NCBI GenBank assembly: GCA_045641605.1
Contig: JAZUHG010000038.1
Location: 1 to 6,653, forward strand
Source: Equivita sp045641605
GTDB lineage: Bacteria > Actinomycetota > Coriobacteriia > Coriobacteriales > Eggerthellaceae
DNA length: 6,653 nucleotides
Direction: 5' to 3'
Notes under the pieces: generated by a model
Databases searched by the model: none
The model's input: only the letters and a program-made list of their open reading frames with translations
What the model was told of the DNA's origin: nothing
Shown here: piece after piece, positions 5,779 to 6,653 of the stretch
Layout of the letters: the number at the start of each line of letters is the position of its first letter
How positions within the stretch are numbered: position 1 is the stretch's first letter
Translations under genes and position numbers: made by a program

Positions 5779-6653
5779 TTATTTCCCTAAGATTTCTTTC
5801 GAGAGTTTTAGTGCTTTATCAATTATCTGGTCCATATTATAGTATTTATATTCAGCCAAACGTCCAATCGCATAAAAGTTCTTCATGTCGCTAACCAAAT
5901 TCCTATACTTTTCATAATGAGCATTGTTTTGTTCGTTGATAATTGCATAGTAAGGGATCTGAGTCTTCGGATCATCATAGGACTTACTATACTCACGCAT
6001 AATTGTCGTTTTATCTGCCTTTTGACCAGTTAAATGCTTATATTCTGTGATGCGTGTGAAGTCCTCACTGACCGTGTAATTAATAGTTCCACAAGGGAAT
6101 TGGTATTCTTTGTCGAGCGTTTCAAACTCAAAGTCCAAAGATCTGTATTGTAAACGACCAAAGCGCCCCAAGAAAAGTTCATCTAGCGGGCCTGTAAATA
6201 TAATTGGCTTATCAAAAACTTTATATTGGATTGTAATGTGTTGCAATTTATCGTCTTCCCCGGGACCTTCAAACTCAAGTCCGAAGACACTTTGTGCCTC
6301 AACATTAAGACAAACCGTAATATTTTTATGATCCAAAATATTGTCAAAAAGCTTGGTGTAACCATCCTTTGGCATAAATTGATATGTGTCTTGGAAATAC
6401 CTGTCATCGCGGGAAATGAAAACAGGAACACGCGCTGTGATGGATGGGTCCACTTCTTCAGGAGTTAATCCCCATTGCTTTTCTGTGTAATGCAAAAATA
6501 CATTTTCATAAACATAATCTGCAACTTCAGCGAGATCTTTATCATCCTGGCTACGAAGTTCATTAATGGTAACTTTAACTTCGTCGCCAAATTTCTTGAT
6601 CAGCTTATGAGTAAGTTCGTTAGCGCGATCTGCCCCAAAAGCAATCTCCATTG
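5779..6653 (-). CDS. glf: UDP-galactopyranose mutase, 5' end cut by window
   Basis: Flavoenzyme of the cytosol converting UDP-galactopyranose to UDP-galactofuranose, the donor for galactofuranose-containing glycans. About 290 C-terminal residues are visible; the FAD-binding N-terminus (usual total ~370-400) lies beyond the right edge. Family landmarks are FLHYTEKQWGLTPEEVD, ARVPVFISRDDRYFQDTYQ (substrate-site Arg and DDRYFQD), the GYTKLF segment, RSLDFEFE, GTINYTVSEDFTRITEYKH (the Arg contacting the substrate phosphates lies here) and IGRLAEYKYYNMDQII near the C-terminus, which closes the FAD site. The ATG at 6649-6651 is an internal methionine, not the start: it falls in the middle of the enzyme fold. 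The only Trp visible (KQWG) uses TGG, and no in-frame TGA occurs in this part. The stop TAA touches the ATG of the glycosyltransferase gene. Confidence 0.95.
   Translation of the reverse strand, partial: MEIAFGADRANELTHKLIKKFGDEVKVTINELRSQDDKDLAEVADYVYENVFLHYTEKQWGLTPEEVDPSITARVPVFISRDDRYFQDTYQFMPKDGYTKLFDNILDHKNITVCLNVEAQSVFGLEFEGPGEDDKLQHITIQYKVFDKPIIFTGPLDELFLGRFGRLQYRSLDFEFETLDKEYQFPCGTINYTVSEDFTRITEYKHLTGQKADKTTIMREYSKSYDDPKTQIPYYAIINEQNNAHYEKYRNLVSDMKNFYAIGRLAEYKYYNMDQIIDKALKLSKEILGK

Noticed and set aside
6110..6468. Small overlapping open frames on both strands within glf
   Set aside because: They lie inside a strongly conserved enzyme frame and have no family resemblance.
6649..6651. 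ATG as the true start of glf
   Set aside because: Starting here would remove the FAD-binding N-terminal region; the frame remains open to the window edge.

Overview
The window comes from an AT-rich bacterium that almost certainly reads UGA as tryptophan (translation table 4 style). Seven in-frame TGA codons interrupt five otherwise well-conserved genes. One of them (981-983) aligns exactly with a TGG in a paralogous gene in the same window. None of the six visible stop codons is TGA (four TAA, two TAG). The window also carries a tRNA gene with anticodon UCA and tryptophan-type features. With UGA read as Trp, every apparently broken gene becomes full length. Strong AAGGAG-type Shine-Dalgarno sites and low GC suggest a Firmicutes/Bacilli-like organism. 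The gene set (histidine/formiminoglutamate catabolism, UDP-galactofuranose synthesis) is richer than that of a typical mycoplasma, so a less reduced UGA-recoding lineage is my inference.

Layout. On the minus strand, from right to left: the 3' part of glf (UDP-galactopyranose mutase), directly abutting a family 2 glycosyltransferase, then the tRNA. A small plus-strand gene for a TSCPD-domain protein (4288-4542) converges on the tRNA and is divergent from gltS2. Further left on the minus strand come gltS2 (a sodium/glutamate symporter), a terminator and a promoter, then a tight operon ftcD - gltS1 - fchA that runs off the left edge.

Function. FtcD moves the formimino group of N-formimino-L-glutamate to tetrahydrofolate and releases glutamate. 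FchA converts 5-formimino-THF to 5,10-methenyl-THF plus ammonia. Together they are the last steps of histidine degradation and feed one-carbon metabolism. A GltS-type glutamate carrier is encoded between them and a second one lies just upstream, so glutamate movement across the membrane appears tied to this pathway; the direction cannot be read from sequence. glf plus the glycosyltransferase point to a galactofuranose-containing surface glycan.

The most unusual element is the tRNA (4597-4692). It has a canonical class I core with Trp-like features (A1-U72, G73, UCA in a CUUCAAA loop), but its variable region is 26 nt instead of about 5. That region folds into a 5-bp/7-nt hairpin whose loop (GTCCAAA) looks like a second anticodon loop, bearing CCA, the standard Trp anticodon.
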